Source: a virus
Length of the DNA: 24,183 nucleotides
Virus record (IMG/VR): IMGVR_UViG_3300048117_000362
Location: 1-24,183 of that record
Strand: one strand, 5' to 3'
In this document: in pieces, positions 12,444 to 22,800 of the stretch
How the letters are laid out: each line of letters opens with the position of its first letter
Position numbering within the stretch: position 1 is the first letter of the stretch
Made by a program: the position numbers and the translations under genes
The notes under the pieces: generated by a model
Database searches by the model: none
The model's input: only the letters and a program-made list of their open reading frames with translations
Told to the model about the DNA's origin: nothing

Positions 12444-13275
12444 AGTATTTCTCCCTGAGAGTGTTTGCTCCGTTCCAATAGAAAGAAGACGGATCGTGTG
12501 AGACGTATTTAACGAGTTCAGAGGTTTCAACGGGGAGGTCGAGGATGCGGTTCATGGCCGCTAGGTTTGTCTTGATTAACGTGATGAACGGATTTGTGTC
12601 GTGTAGTTCCCGATACACAATCGGGTCGGATTTACGTTTAAGTGAGTAAAGGAAGCGCACCCGATAGTTGGTTACGCGCTGGTAAAGAGCCGCTTGAATG
12701 CAGTGATCCAGCTGCCGAGACTTTAATGACCATTCCTCCGGCGCGCTGCCGGGGCATTTAAGGTCAATAATCAAGCCGTCCTGTTCCCACATAAAGTCGA
12801 GAAAGCCGATGACGGGAATGAAGTCATTATCACCGTCACCAAACTTAATGCTAACTTCCCCGTTTGCATCTAGCGGGTGTTGCGCCTTGCCAAAGCTTTT
12901 GTGTTTGGGGTCGGGCTTCGTCGGGACGCCCAATGGGCGCATTTCATTGACTGCGTTTTCCGTGCGGTAGTTTAGTTCGTTAGTATATTTCTCTACCAAC
13001 TCCTCTACTGCCGGGTCGCCCTTTCTCAATGATGCAAACTTATCAATGGTTACTTTGTTGTATTCATCCGTCGATGCGTCTGGATTGAACAAACCAAACT
13101 CGACGCCATCTTCAACACTTGAACCAATGTCCGCAGCGATGCTGTCGAATGGAAACTTCTCTTTCATTATATATTGAGTGATGTAGGCGCATGGCGCGGT
13201 CATCATCTTCTTGATCTGAGTAGCGCTGACCCTCTTTACGCCGCGCTTTGTAAACCCATTTACTGGTAGTGCCAT
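12427..13275 (-). CDS. PD-(D/E)XK nuclease (Cas4/RecB-like exonuclease)
   Basis: 282 residues. The PD-(D/E)XK core is visible: Glu55/Glu59 in IGSSVEDGVEFG, Asp160 in VIGFLDFMWEQ, the DLK of LIIDLKCPG (Asp171-Lys173), and a QAALYQR helix (from Gln194) typical of the RecB/Cas4 branch. Phage members act as 5'-3' exonucleases or recombination nucleases and often work with a single-strand binding protein or annealing factor. Four Cys are scattered but no clear iron-sulphur cluster pattern is present. GGAG is 8 bases before the ATG; three bases separate it from the resolvase gene. Confidence 0.87.
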   Translation of the reverse strand: MALPVNGFTKRGVKRVSATQIKKMMTAPCAYITQYIMKEKFPFDSIAADIGSSVEDGVEFGLFNPDASTDEYNKVTIDKFASLRKGDPAVEELVEKYTNELNYRTENAVNEMRPLGVPTKPDPKHKSFGKAQHPLDANGEVSIKFGDGDNDFIPVIGFLDFMWEQDGLIIDLKCPGSAPEEWSLKSRQLDHCIQAALYQRVTNYRVRFLYSLKRKSDPIVYRELHDTNPFITLIKTNLAAMNRILDLPVETSELVKYVSHDPSSFYWNGANTLREKYFGTGA

Positions 13276-13278
13276 TTT

Positions 13279-13773
13279 CTAATCTCCGTTATGTCTATCG
13301 ACAAAATCAACATCGAGGGCATCAAAAAAGACAGCCCCGTAGAAAGCAATCAATGCCGCGTCAGCGCGGCCATCATCTTTGCGGCGGCTGAACAAGTCGG
13401 CATACATTGGAAAGAGTTGAGCAGCGCGCGCCCGGCTACCATCCTTCCCAGACGGGACATGGCAAGCGTTACGCCATTTTTGCGGAGTAACGACAGTGAT
13501 CGGAATTTGTTGAGCGGCAACAATTCCCTTCACGATTCCGTAATTCACACCAAGCTTGAACATGCTGCTAACGCCCTGCCCCGGTCTTGCGCCCTGCTTT
13601 TCAATGAAAAAGTGATCGCAGTCCCCAATATATTCGTTGGCAAGCTGCTCATTCACCTCGCGCCGCTTGGTGACCTCAACAGTTGGCATGTCAACAACAT
13701 CCAAAGTCCCGGCTGAAATATCAAACCGGGCGAAAGCGCCATTTAATCCGGGGTCACAGGCTTGAATAATCAC
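13279..13773 (-). CDS. RuvC-like Holliday junction resolvase
   Basis: 164 residues with an RNase H fold. Acidic positions match RuvC: Asp7 in ACDPGLNGAFA, Glu58 in HFFIEKQG, and Asp134/Asp138 in DDGRADAALIA. KLGVNYGIVKGIV and VTPQKWRNA are further family hallmarks. It probably cuts four-way junctions made during phage recombination or packaging of branched DNA. I chose GTG 13773, which overlaps the previous stop by four bases (GTGA) and puts the first strand at the N-terminus, as is usual; a TTG at 13818 would overlap the upstream gene by 49 bases. Confidence 0.88.
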   Translation of the reverse strand: MIIQACDPGLNGAFARFDISAGTLDVVDMPTVEVTKRREVNEQLANEYIGDCDHFFIEKQGARPGQGVSSMFKLGVNYGIVKGIVAAQQIPITVVTPQKWRNACHVPSGKDGSRARAAQLFPMYADLFSRRKDDGRADAALIAFYGAVFFDALDVDFVDRHNGD

Positions 13774-14390
13774 TTGGCCACCGGCAAAAACGTGATGTTG
13801 TCCGACTGTTTTGTCCAAACGTGTTCAGCTGTATAGCCTTTAGAAACTTCCCCTGCGTCTGTTAATCTCTGCACAAACTTCGGCAAGTCACCAAAGACAA
13901 CCTCTACCGCGGATTTTACCACCTCTGCAAACACCTCAAACTTTTTTTCAGTGTGCAAATTAAGACTAACAATTTTTAACGCCATCGAAAGCTTGTTTGC
14001 GCTTTGTGGAACTATAACCTGCCCAGAAATTTCATTCATTATTACATCAACCGAATGCAACTCAGGCTCGATGTCGTTGAACTTTGCTTGATCAAAATTG
14101 TGGATGCGGGTGAATGTGTTGTTGCCTGCTTTTAGAACAGCCATTCTTACCTTTTCATCCTGCAAGTTTGTAAAAACCTCGCCCACCTTTAGCGCATGGC
14201 GCGCACGATAGCGTAGGTGGGGGTGAAGGCCTTTGCTGGCCTGCATCATCTTAATCATCTTGTAGCATTCTTTGCGCGTCCAGCCGTTAACCGGGACCAT
14301 CATTTCACCAGCAAAAAAGCGAAGGTCTTGCGCGTCCTTCGCGCAGACGTTTGTTACATTATCTGTAAAAATTGGCATGCTTGATTGCAT
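13770..14390 (-). CDS. Hypothetical early protein
   Basis: 206 residues, no domain recognised. It has a helical N-terminal half (WTRKECYKMIKMMQASKGL, RYRARHALKVGEVF) and a beta-containing C-terminal half ending NITFLPVAK. GGGAG lies 8 bases before ATG 14390, which shares a base with the regulator's stop (TAATG). As second gene of the early operon and first of the recombination set it could be a recombination accessory protein, but nothing in the sequence shows that. Confidence 0.77.
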   Translation of the reverse strand: MQSSMPIFTDNVTNVCAKDAQDLRFFAGEMMVPVNGWTRKECYKMIKMMQASKGLHPHLRYRARHALKVGEVFTNLQDEKVRMAVLKAGNNTFTRIHNFDQAKFNDIEPELHSVDVIMNEISGQVIVPQSANKLSMALKIVSLNLHTEKKFEVFAEVVKSAVEVVFGDLPKFVQRLTDAGEVSKGYTAEHVWTKQSDNITFLPVAK

Positions 14391-14650
14391 TAGACGTCTC
14401 CCACTTTTGTCGAACCCTCATCAGCTTCGCCAACAACGGTTATAAAACCCTCAACAGGAAACCTAAAATTTTCTTCTTTTGCAAGGAAAATAAGAATAGC
14501 TATCTGTTTTCCGTGAATAGCCTTCCGCTTTACCCAGTTGTTGATTGCACTGCGGCTTATTTGTAGGCCATGTTTTTCGTAAAGGCGGATCAGCGCAGCG
14601 ACTCCACCAAAATGCTGAACTATTGCGCGAGTATTAAAACTAATTTCCAT
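14390..14650 (-). CDS. Cro/CII-like helix-turn-helix regulator
   Basis: 86 residues. A helix-turn-helix is visible at about residues 15-48 (VAALIRLYEKHGLQISRSAI, then NNWVKRKAI), followed by a hydrophobic helix and a short polar tail. It is the first gene of the leftward early operon and is divergent from the XRE repressor, the usual position of Cro or CII in lambdoid-type switches. It probably binds the operators between them. The ATG at 14650 has only a weak AGG upstream. Confidence 0.8.
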   Translation of the reverse strand: MEISFNTRAIVQHFGGVAALIRLYEKHGLQISRSAINNWVKRKAIHGKQIAILIFLAKEENFRFPVEGFITVVGEADEGSTKVGDV

Positions 14651-14842
14651 TTTTAATTAACCTGTCGAACTGTCGGTTTTGTTGAGTTTGTATGTTGACT
14701 ATTAAAGTGTTCTCAACATGGGTCAATCTTTTTTTTGACTTACACCCAAAATGGGAGTATTTATTTTTGAGTCGATACGTTGATTAGTGTAAATTACAAA
14801 TCGACGATACTTTTGAAGTGGTCTTATAGGAGGATTGCGAAA
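14651..14842. promoter_or_regulatory. Divergent lysogeny control region with operator-like repeats
   Basis: An AT-rich 192-base gap between the Cro-like and repressor genes. Half sites of the form GTTGA/TCAAC recur: 14681, 14694, 14712 and 14722 (inverted), and 14735. TGTTGA (14693-14698) is inverted to TCAACA (14713-14718). TGTAA-A-TTACA is a perfect palindrome at 14788-14798, and GTCGAT (14771) is inverted to ATCGAC (14800). A possible leftward promoter is TTGAGA (14716-14711), 18 bases, TACAAA (14692-14687). Confidence 0.65.
14767..14795 (+). promoter_or_regulatory. Candidate promoter of the repressor-excisionase-integrase genes
   Basis: TTGAGT (14767-14772), 17 bases, TAAATT (14790-14795), each matching four of six consensus positions. 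The -10 overlaps the TGTAA-A-TTACA palindrome, so it could be self-regulated. The expected transcript start, about 14802, leaves about 40 bases before ATG 14843. Confidence 0.5.
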
Positions 14843-15256
14843 ATGAATGCAAACACAACACGAACCGAACCCTCGAATGGTGAGCAGTTAGGAACTAAGC
14901 GTGTAACCAAGCAAGAGTTTGCAAAACGGTTGTATGAAACTATGGTTGGCAAGGGCTGGACACAATCGGAATTGTCACGCGCAACTGACGTAGGCCGTGA
15001 TAGCATTAGTAATTACATTCGCGGCGTAAGCCTGCCAAACCCTCGCAACTTAAAGAAGCTTGCTGATGGTCTTGCGGTAGAGATGTCCGATTTGTATCCC
15101 AACTTTTCAATGAGCGCCGCCGGTATGGACGTTCCATCGATCCAGACCCGCGCGCTGCCGGGCGACACAAACTTTATGTATCTGGAAATTAACTGCAAGC
15201 TGCCTACGGATGTAGCGCTCGAAGTGCAGCAGTTAATAATCAAAAACCTTAAATAG
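14843..15256 (+). CDS. XRE-family transcriptional regulator (probable phage repressor)
   Basis: 137 residues. Residues 28-84 form an XRE helix-turn-helix (GWTQSELSRATDVGRDSISN, then YIRGVSLPNPRNLKKLADGL). The C-terminal third is short and has no S24 peptidase domain, so induction by RecA-driven self-cleavage is not expected; another trigger would be needed. It is divergent from the Cro-like gene and upstream of the excisionase and integrase, which fits a lysogeny repressor. AGGAGG lies 9 bases before ATG 14843; the in-frame codons upstream have no ribosome site. Confidence 0.85.
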   Translation: MNANTTRTEPSNGEQLGTKRVTKQEFAKRLYETMVGKGWTQSELSRATDVGRDSISNYIRGVSLPNPRNLKKLADGLAVEMSDLYPNFSMSAAGMDVPSIQTRALPGDTNFMYLEINCKLPTDVALEVQQLIIKNLK

Positions 15257-15258
15257 CG

Positions 15259-15543
15259 ATGCAGCTTCTTTCTCGTAAAGAAGCCGCTCGCTTGCTTGGT
15301 GTGTCGATAAAGACGATAGACAGGCTACGCAAGAGCAAGCAGCTAACAACAGTCACCATTGGCCGCCGGGTGATGGTGACACAGGAGTCGATAGAATTAT
15401 GGGACGCGAATACAAAGGGCCATTTCTCGGAAGGCGTGGGGATGTCTTCTACATCCGTTACCATGACGGAAAGCGCAATAGACAGATTTCAACGCAAACG
15501 ACAGTTTTGCTTGAGGCGCAACAGGTCTTTACGCACTGGCTAG
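15259..15543 (+). CDS. Excisionase-like HTH_17 (AlpA/MerR-like) protein
   Basis: 94 residues. Residues 3-50 (LLSRKEAARLLGVSIKTIDR, then KLTTVTIGRRVMVTQESIELW-type ending) form the winged helix-turn-helix of excisionases and AlpA-like factors, which bend attachment-site DNA and direct the integrase to excision. The remaining 44 residues are encoded in the -1 frame relative to the integrase start and look unstructured, so the functional part probably ends near residue 52. The ATG is three bases after the repressor stop with no clear ribosome site. Confidence 0.75.
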   Translation: MQLLSRKEAARLLGVSIKTIDRLRKSKQLTTVTIGRRVMVTQESIELWDANTKGHFSEGVGMSSTSVTMTESAIDRFQRKRQFCLRRNRSLRTG

Positions 15544-16418
15544 AAGGCGGTGGCGAGGAGCGCCCGGCAGCGGTAAAAGACCCCGTGCTAATGGACGTTG
15601 TGCGCGATTGGTATGAAGAAAACGTCTATATGATACAGCCTAGCTGGCAGCGGACACATTCTATCATGAAAAATCTTGATGGTTTTTTTGGCGATATGCG
15701 TATCAGCCAAGTGAACGGCAAGGTGCAAAAAGAATATATAGCCTCTCGACAGCCAGCTGCATCCGGCACTGTTCGCCTTGAGTTAGGAAAACTCCGCACT
15801 TCTTTGAAGTGGGCATCGGAGCGCCGTGAGCCGCGTGAAGAACGGCTGCGCCGAGAAGACCTGCCCTACATAATTATGCCAGCGCACAGCCAGCCACGAA
15901 ACATAGTCGTGCAGCGCCAGCTGCTAACACAAATGCGTGATGCTGCCATAGACATGGCTGCCGGTCTTGATAAAGAGTTTGGCCTTTACCTAATCTTGCT
16001 AATCGAAACAGCGCAGCGTAAGTCGGCTGTGCTTGATTTGCGCTGGCAGCAAGTAAACTTTGAGCGCCGCCAAATTCAATTTAACCCGGAAGGCCGGGAG
16101 CAAACGCGCAAACGCCGCCCTGTGCTTCCTATGTCAAACACGCTTGAGCGCGTTTTGCTTCCGCACCGGGGCGAACCTGACCAGCTGGTGTGCGGTTTTA
16201 AGCGCGATCCCTACGAAAAGTTTAAGCAGTGGGCTTTTGACATGGGGATGCCGGAGTTATCTGCTCACGTTTTTAGGCATACTTGGGCGTCACATAGCGC
16301 CGAAGACGGACTAGACATGAAGATCATTGCTGCATTTCTTGGCGACACTATGAAAACAGTCGAAGAAAATTACATGCACTTGTCGCCAGATTACCTACGT
16401 CAAGCAGTCGATAGATAG
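15399..16418 (+). CDS. int: Tyrosine recombinase integrase
   Basis: 339 residues. The N-terminus (RRGDVFYIRYHDGKRNRQIS) is the arm-binding beta-sheet domain, residues 60-150 the core-binding helical domain, and 170-339 the catalytic domain. Catalytic residues: Arg207 in TAQRKSAVLDL, a Lys/Arg at 238-240 in TRKRRPVLP, His290 and Arg293 in HVFRHTWASH, and Tyr325 in VEENYMHLS. Asp316 (FLGDT) stands where a His or Trp is usual. It should insert and excise the phage at the attachment site downstream. ATG 15399 has AGGAG 11 bases upstream and overlaps the excisionase frame by 145 bases; the domain needs this start. Confidence 0.93.
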   Translation: MGREYKGPFLGRRGDVFYIRYHDGKRNRQISTQTTVLLEAQQVFTHWLEGGGEERPAAVKDPVLMDVVRDWYEENVYMIQPSWQRTHSIMKNLDGFFGDMRISQVNGKVQKEYIASRQPAASGTVRLELGKLRTSLKWASERREPREERLRREDLPYIIMPAHSQPRNIVVQRQLLTQMRDAAIDMAAGLDKEFGLYLILLIETAQRKSAVLDLRWQQVNFERRQIQFNPEGREQTRKRRPVLPMSNTLERVLLPHRGEPDQLVCGFKRDPYEKFKQWAFDMGMPELSAHVFRHTWASHSAEDGLDMKIIAAFLGDTMKTVEENYMHLSPDYLRQAVDR

Positions 16419-16424
16419 TGTTTA

Positions 16425-16673
16425 CTGGTGTTTTATTTGGTGTTTTATGGGCTAATAAAACACCAGTGGTGTTGATTTTGTCGATTTTTGTCCACCCCAG
16501 TCCACTCGAATGAAGTTTCATTTATCGCTGATTTCTCAGAAAATGGCTGTTTACTGCGGTCAACAAACAAAATACGCAGAAGTAAATTATGGTGAGCCCG
16601 GAACTACTCGACCGCGTTTTTATCATTTAATAACAATAGCTTGCATTGTTTGGTGTTTTATGTGGTGTTTTAT
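16425..16673. other. attP: Probable phage attachment site (attP) with integrase arm repeats
   Basis: TGGTGTTTTAT occurs at 16426-16436, 16438-16448, 16651-16661 and 16663-16673, and inverted at 16455-16465. The two pairs are each spaced 12 bases apart and flank about 185 bases directly after the integrase gene, the arrangement of P and P' arm sites. The crossover core must lie between about 16470 and 16645; I cannot identify it or a tRNA fragment. The inverted copy also makes a 12-pair hairpin (16425-16436 with 16455-16466) that could end the integrase transcript. No gene lies in 16419-16669. Confidence 0.78.
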
Positions 16674-16885
16674 TTTTTACCGCGCCGCGCTTCATCTAGC
16701 AGCCGGTCAATGTGCTTGTTCCATAGCACGAACAGCTGCTCGACTTTCTTGTCTATCTGGCGCAGCCGCTCATCCTGAGTTTCGTTCCGGCCTTTTAACT
16801 CGCTGATCGTGCGGCTAATCCAAAAGACCAGAATGAATAGCGCCGTTATCTGCGGCCACCACTTTGTTATTACATCAGCACTCAT
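16670..16885 (-). CDS. Small one-TM coiled-coil protein
   Basis: 71 residues: a hydrophobic helix at about 9-27 (WPQITALFILVFWISRT) followed by a charged amphipathic helix (ETQDERLRQIDKKVEQLFVL). This plan fits a membrane-anchored coiled coil such as a phage spanin-like or holin-associated protein, but no family is recognised. It starts five bases after the giant gene's stop with a weak ribosome site. Its stop codon lies inside the last attP arm repeat. Confidence 0.72.
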   Translation of the reverse strand: MSADVITKWWPQITALFILVFWISRTISELKGRNETQDERLRQIDKKVEQLFVLWNKHIDRLLDEARRGKK

Positions 16886-16890
16886 CGCTT

Positions 16891-19800
16891 TTACCGGCGC
16901 TTTTGTTTCTCATTGCGCGGGACATAACGTCTACCATTAAACAGTTCAACCATCTGGTTCGCGAACTCTTTTTTGGCGTCTGCGCTTCTCAAGTTTAGCA
17001 ACCCCGGATAAAGCATTGTTTGTTTTGCTATACGGGGAACAACATTTTCTGGCACAGCGGCAAAGCCAAACGACATGGCCGGGACAGCAATTGCTTCGTA
17101 AAACCCTTGCCACCCCTGATACTCGTCGTATAGAGAGTTTTCATTATCGTTAAAGGTAGTGTTTGCCATCTTAGCAAGAGCAGTAGTGTAATAGGATATT
17201 GACCCGACTACTGAGTTTGACAAATCTCGCTGGTATTTGATCCCGTATATGCCGTTTACCACCGGATCAAAAGCGCCGTAAAAGCCTGCTCGACTAAGAC
17301 CTAGCATCAGCAAGTATTGAGCAAGCTCATCCTCTCTCTCTTTTTCTTCCCACCGATCCTTGTTAAAGGCAGCTTCGCGCAATGTGGCAACAGCAAGATG
17401 ACCGGCGTAGAGCATGGCGGCAGGCAATGCCACTCGCAAGGCAGCGTATTGGGTAGCACGGAGCTTGCCGTTGTCCTTCGCATCTCGAATAATGCCTTTT
17501 GCAACTTTGATTATAACATTACGTTGGAACGCAAATATAAAAGATGTGATTGCAAAAATAATCCGGGGTAACGGATGCTCCGCATACAAAGGCTTCACTC
17601 CGGGCTGCGGGTCTTGGACTGCCATGCGAGAAGCGCGAGACAAAGCATTTACATAGACAGATGCTATCCCCTCAATAGCGCCGCGCTCGTTAGTCAGGTC
17701 GCTAACTGTGGGCTGCCGGTATTTTAGTTCGCCATTCTCTTGGTTCATGTTGATGACATATTCAACAAATTGGGGTAGCGCATCTTCGCTGACACCAAAA
17801 TCCTGTAACATGCGCTTATGACGATTGAGTTTTGTCCGTGCAGATTCGCTCTTGTCGCCTTCATATTTATTGAAATCCTTGGCGATCTCGTAAAACATTT
17901 TGCTAAAAATTTGAACCTGCGCCCGGCGCTGCGCGTTTGTAACTGGCCCAAGCATGTTGGCAATAAAAAACCTTGTTACAAACCCGTTGACCTTAGAGTC
18001 AGATAGGTATCCTCCACCTAAACGGTTTTTAATTACATCTCCGAATTGCATGTCCTGAGATGCCCCAATAATGCGGGCTACTTGATCAAGAGTTTCGAAC
18101 TTGTCCGTATCACCCATCCAGCTGCTGGATTGCCAAGCTTGACGCAGCGTGAAGTAAAAAGACTTTACTCCGTCTCTGACATCGCCAGTTTGCAAGGCGG
18201 TTGTAAACGGCTCGGCAATAGATGAAATGGTTGCAGCCCCAAGCAACGGAACAGTTACCCCAGCGGCAACACGATCACTCATTCTGTTTTGCCAAGAAGT
18301 CCGGCTATGGGTTGCCATGTTTACACCGGCAGCGCGTTTGATAGTTTCAATAAACTCGTGGATATCATGCCGGTGAACGCCCTGCTCAACCAGCTGTTCA
18401 CGCGCCCAATCTAAGTAGTCGTTATATTGGAGCTTGCCCTGCCCTTTAGGAATGTTCTGCAATCCAAACGCCCGGTTGTATTCAGCCTTGCGTGTGGCTC
18501 CCATGATGTAATTTTGGATCGCGATGATTGGGTTGTCGATATAGTATCGCTGAAGAATGCGGTCTGCTTCGGTTGGCAGGCTGCGTTTTTTGGTGAAGTT
18601 TGCAGCGGTTGAGCCGGTCTGTATGTCTCCCGATTGAGCCATGCCAATCGCGAGATTCCAATTTCGGGCCTTAACCTCGGCTTCAGCTTTCTTAACAGCT
18701 TCGTATATTTCCTGTAGCTCACTCTCTTCCAGAGTTACTTCTGCACTTTCATTTTGAACCATTGAGCGAGCATCGGCCAACTTGGTAGCCATTTCGCTTG
18801 TCAAATTAGCGGTAATCGAGCGATCCAATCGCTCAATGATCGCCTCAAGCTGCTCTGCGCTTGCATTGAACTCACCTACCTCATTTGTGAAGATAATCTC
18901 GTAAACCCTTGAAGCGTCTTGAATAAACTCTTTTTGATTTTCAAAGATTGCAGTGTCATCGATCATGCGAGGCAGATAGCCACCTTCGCGCAAGTAATTA
19001 ACATTTACTCCAGCTTTGTTGAGATAAGTGTAAATCTGATCCATCAGCTGACGCAATTCACGCGCCGGAACTGACAAGTCGTAGTCAGCGCCTTCGTGTT
19101 TGATCGCAAGGTCGATGGTGTCTTCCTGTCCCGTCAGGAAGTCCCTCAATATGTCAGTGACCGGAACTGGCAAGTTGTCCAAATCGTATTGAGTAACGAT
19201 TTGCCCCAACTTCGCTGTATATTCGTTCATGCGCTGCTGCGTTTTATCGTAAACCGTTCCGCCAGCAACCGTCCCATCCATCCCGCCGGGGTTGTAGGTA
19301 ACTTTTTTACGGATGTCTTGCATAAGCTTGTTGTCTGCGTATCGCCCGGAAATACTTAGGATGTGACCGTCTTTTGTGGCGATGCCGATGCCGCCTGCAA
19401 ATCTGTCGTAGCTTTCCCAAACCTTCATACCCAAAGGCTTGTTGTGTTTGATTTTAGGCTGCTTGCGCTCCTGTATGATCTGGGCGTTTTTAACAGCGGT
19501 AGTCTCTCGATCCATCTCATCGAAGATTTTTTTCATCGGGCTACCTTGGTAGCGAGGGGGAGTGGTCTTCCAAGCACCCATCGGATCGAGCTTGGTGCGT
19601 CCTACGCCGGTATCCAAAGCATTTCTCTGCCCAAACTCACCAGTCTCATAGAGAGCTTGCATTAAGTCAGCATAAGCTCCAAAGACCTTTAGTCGATCTT
19701 CGGCCTGCGGATACATTCTGGTTAATTCAAAGGGATTTTCACCAATAAAGTCTTCGGCCATTACGTCATAGAAATTATCGCCCGGTGACACTAGGTCAGA

Positions 19801-22800
19801 GTCCGCCTTCAAGGCATCCAGCTGGCGGGCGACAAAAGCCTCGCCGCCGCGCGCAAACATTTCAGTCGGCCGGTTTAAGTAGTTATCACCTTTTGTCTGT
19901 TCATTCATTGACGAGGCTGCGACACGAGCGCTACTGCGGCCAGCAAGAATGTTATTGAGCCTGCCCTGCGCTACCTCTAGGGACTTATACTGTTTACCAG
20001 TTTGGCGCTGGCGCGCCTCAAGCCGGGCAATCTCTTTTTCCAGCTGCATAATCTTGCCTGCTTCCGCAGCGGCATCAGTGTAAAGTGTTCGGATTAAACG
20101 CTCAAAAGCTTCAGTGACCTCAGATGGGGCGGCTTCCGCAAATGCTTTTTGTTCTTTTCGCGCCTTACGCACTCTTGCGGACTGCCCTCGGTTGCTCTCG
20201 GCACTCTCTTCGCTGTCGATAGCTATGTCTCTCGTGCCGTAACTGTCCTGTATCCAATAATCAAGAGCGTGGAACCATTCATGCGCGAACACGTTTGACT
20301 CAACAACTTGGTGTATTTCTTTGTCGGCATTGCTGTAATAGGCCAGCGCGCCCTGCCCCGGCAGTCCGCCATCAAGGTAGAAACGCAGTGTTCCATTTAA
20401 GCCAAGAACGCTCGGCGGCATTTGCAGCGAATGGGCCATGTTTTCAAACGCTACATACCCAGCCATTAGCTTGTTAATCGCGCTTTTGACGTTTGCGTTG
20501 TCTTTCACGATTACCTTGATGCCGAAGCGCTGCTCAAACGTATCTGATATAATTTTTATTTGGCGTTTGGGCGGCAGGCTCATAGCTGTGTCTGCGTTGT
20601 AGCCAGCGGCAACAAATACATCAGCTATAATCGATTGCTCTACAGTCTCTACTTGCCCGGTCTTTCGGGTGCGCTGGTCTATGACTTTATCCAGCTGCGA
20701 TGCCGGGGCTGCTTTGCGGTCTAGCTTTTGCTGACTGCGCCCTTCAGTTTCGCTTCGGCGTCCGCGAGTATCCGCGCTGCGCTTTTCATCTGTTGGTCTT
20801 TGAGCTTGTTCCCGACTTTGGATAGGCTGCGCTGCATCGCGCTGCGAGCCTTGCTCGATGAACGATATTTGGCCACTATCTTCACTCCCTTCGCCGCGAT
20901 CAACTTTCTCACGGGCTACTTGAACAATATCTTGAGACGTAGTGTCGTCTTCAAAGAAGCCACCGGCCTCTTTCTGCGAGGCTTCGTCAACATAGAAGCC
21001 CAACACCTGAGTCAGCTTCTTAGCACTTAACGCTCGGTTGCCATCATAGAACGCCACTATTAAAGCTTCAACCAGCGGGTCGAGGTCTGTAAATGCGTCT
21101 TGCTGTGCCAAGAAATCTTTTACCTTAACACCCTCGTTTCGCAGCTGACTAATGGTCTTGGCCACCTCAACAATAGCGGGGGTTATGTCGTATTCGGCAT
21201 CAATCCGACCAGCTGCAATTTCAGCCTGTAGTCGTGCAAACGCCGGTGACGCGCCCAGCATAGCGCTGGTGATGTTGCGAATGTTATCATCACGGCTCTC
21301 AAGCATGTTTGCTAGAACGCCAGTGTCTTTATATGTCTTGGCTAGAATGGCTGCCTCAATACGCTGCGCGCCCTCTTTCGTTAGGCGTCCGTCACGGCTA
21401 AATGATCCGCGCTCGTTCTCAGCAACGATGTCGCGTGAAAACGCATCAAGAAACATTTTGTTGTCGCGGCTCTCAATGTTGCCACCCATATACACGCGCA
21501 ACATAGAATCGGTCAGGCGGTCAGCGTCCAGCTGCGCTTGCTCTGTAGCGCCCATCCGTGCTGTCCGGTCAAGGTTATTGCCTTGAGCAAATCGCACGGC
21601 AGCATCAGTAGTGATGTCACCTTCAATCTGCATAACCAAAACGGGCTGGCGCATAGAAGCCACATCAGCGTTCAGCTTGCCTGCTTGGCGGTCAGTGATC
21701 GGCGCTGCTTGCCCTTTGTTACTATCTAGGTAATCACGAAGAAATGACTTGTAGCTTATGCGCTGTTGCACCAAGTCCTGATCGTTATAGACTTCGCGCA
21801 GCGTAAGCGCACGGCCGTTACCAGAAACAATTGTGCCATCAGACAAGATAATAGGAGCGCCGCTATCGCCAATCGGACTGTCGCCTAGCTGACGCGGATC
21901 AAGTTCTACAGCGCGCTTTCTTACGCCGCTATCGCTTTCAGCTAATGACCGGTCACGCGGTTGCAGCGCCCCGGTAGCTTGCTTCAAGTCATCTAGCTCT
22001 ACGATTACAGGACGAGCCGTTACAGCCTCAGACTGGTCAACGCTTGTTATTTCGCGCCTATTAGATACAGCTGCGGTGTTGGTGATGCGTGGGTTTGGAG
22101 TTTCAACCAACGTCCGACCAGCTGGAGGTGTCTCATTCTGAGGCGTCTCCACAGGGTCGGGCAGCACAGGCGTTTCAGTGGCCGGCACTTCTGGCTCGGC
22201 TATCGCTTGCTGACCCTCCAAGCTAACTGTTTGCACTGGTGTTTGTGTCGAAGTAACCGCCTCACTTGGAATATCAATACCAAGTGCTTCATACCCGGAA
22301 ACCGGTCTTCCCGTGTCTAAATTTAAGTTATAACCCTGCCCCGGTGTGGGGTCGAAGGCGCGCGCCACATCTTCAGTTGCGAGAGCGTTTTCCAAATTAC
22401 GCTGCTCTGTTGCAGCTTTTTGCCGAGATAGGTTTGCGGGAGTTTGAATCGCAGTCTCAATAGCCCCTATCGGCCCCTCCGCTATGCCTTCAAGGAAAAT
22501 ATCACCCCTAGACAGTTCGTCACGAGCGCCAACGCCCATCTGAGCCAGCTCGCCAGCTGCCTCCCCGGCTGCCCCAACCACGCCTTGCAAAGCAACCTCA
22601 CCAACAGCGGCAGCGGGGACTGCTAATTTGCTTCGGGCGGCTATAGCTGGCGCTATAAGTTTACCAGCGAGTCCAAAGCTTAAAGCGTCGAAAGCGGCAA
22701 TCGGGAGCGAGTATGCTCCGGCGCTCACGCGCGCATCAGACCAAAAGTTCTCGTCTTGCAGCAGGGAGGCAATCTTATCTCGGTTTGCCGGGTCGTCTGG

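Noticed and set aside
12089-12478. A 129-residue minus-strand frame overlapping the gene at 12099-12443
   Set aside because: Its composition (Ser/Arg/Ala-rich, no hydrophobic core pattern) is typical of an out-of-frame reading, while the other frame looks globular and has a well-placed ribosome site.
13291-13716. A 141-residue plus-strand frame
   Set aside because: It is antisense to the RuvC-like gene, which has all catalytic motifs; no ribosome site and no recognisable protein.
14395-14425. CTGATGAGG on the minus strand near the Cro-like gene end
   Set aside because: No GAAA and no stem II partner; simple coding sequence.
16590-16625. Possible tRNA 3' end on the minus strand within the attP region (a segment ending in ACCA)
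   Set aside because: Counting back from CCA gives no pairing T-stem or T-loop, so I cannot call a tRNA fragment.
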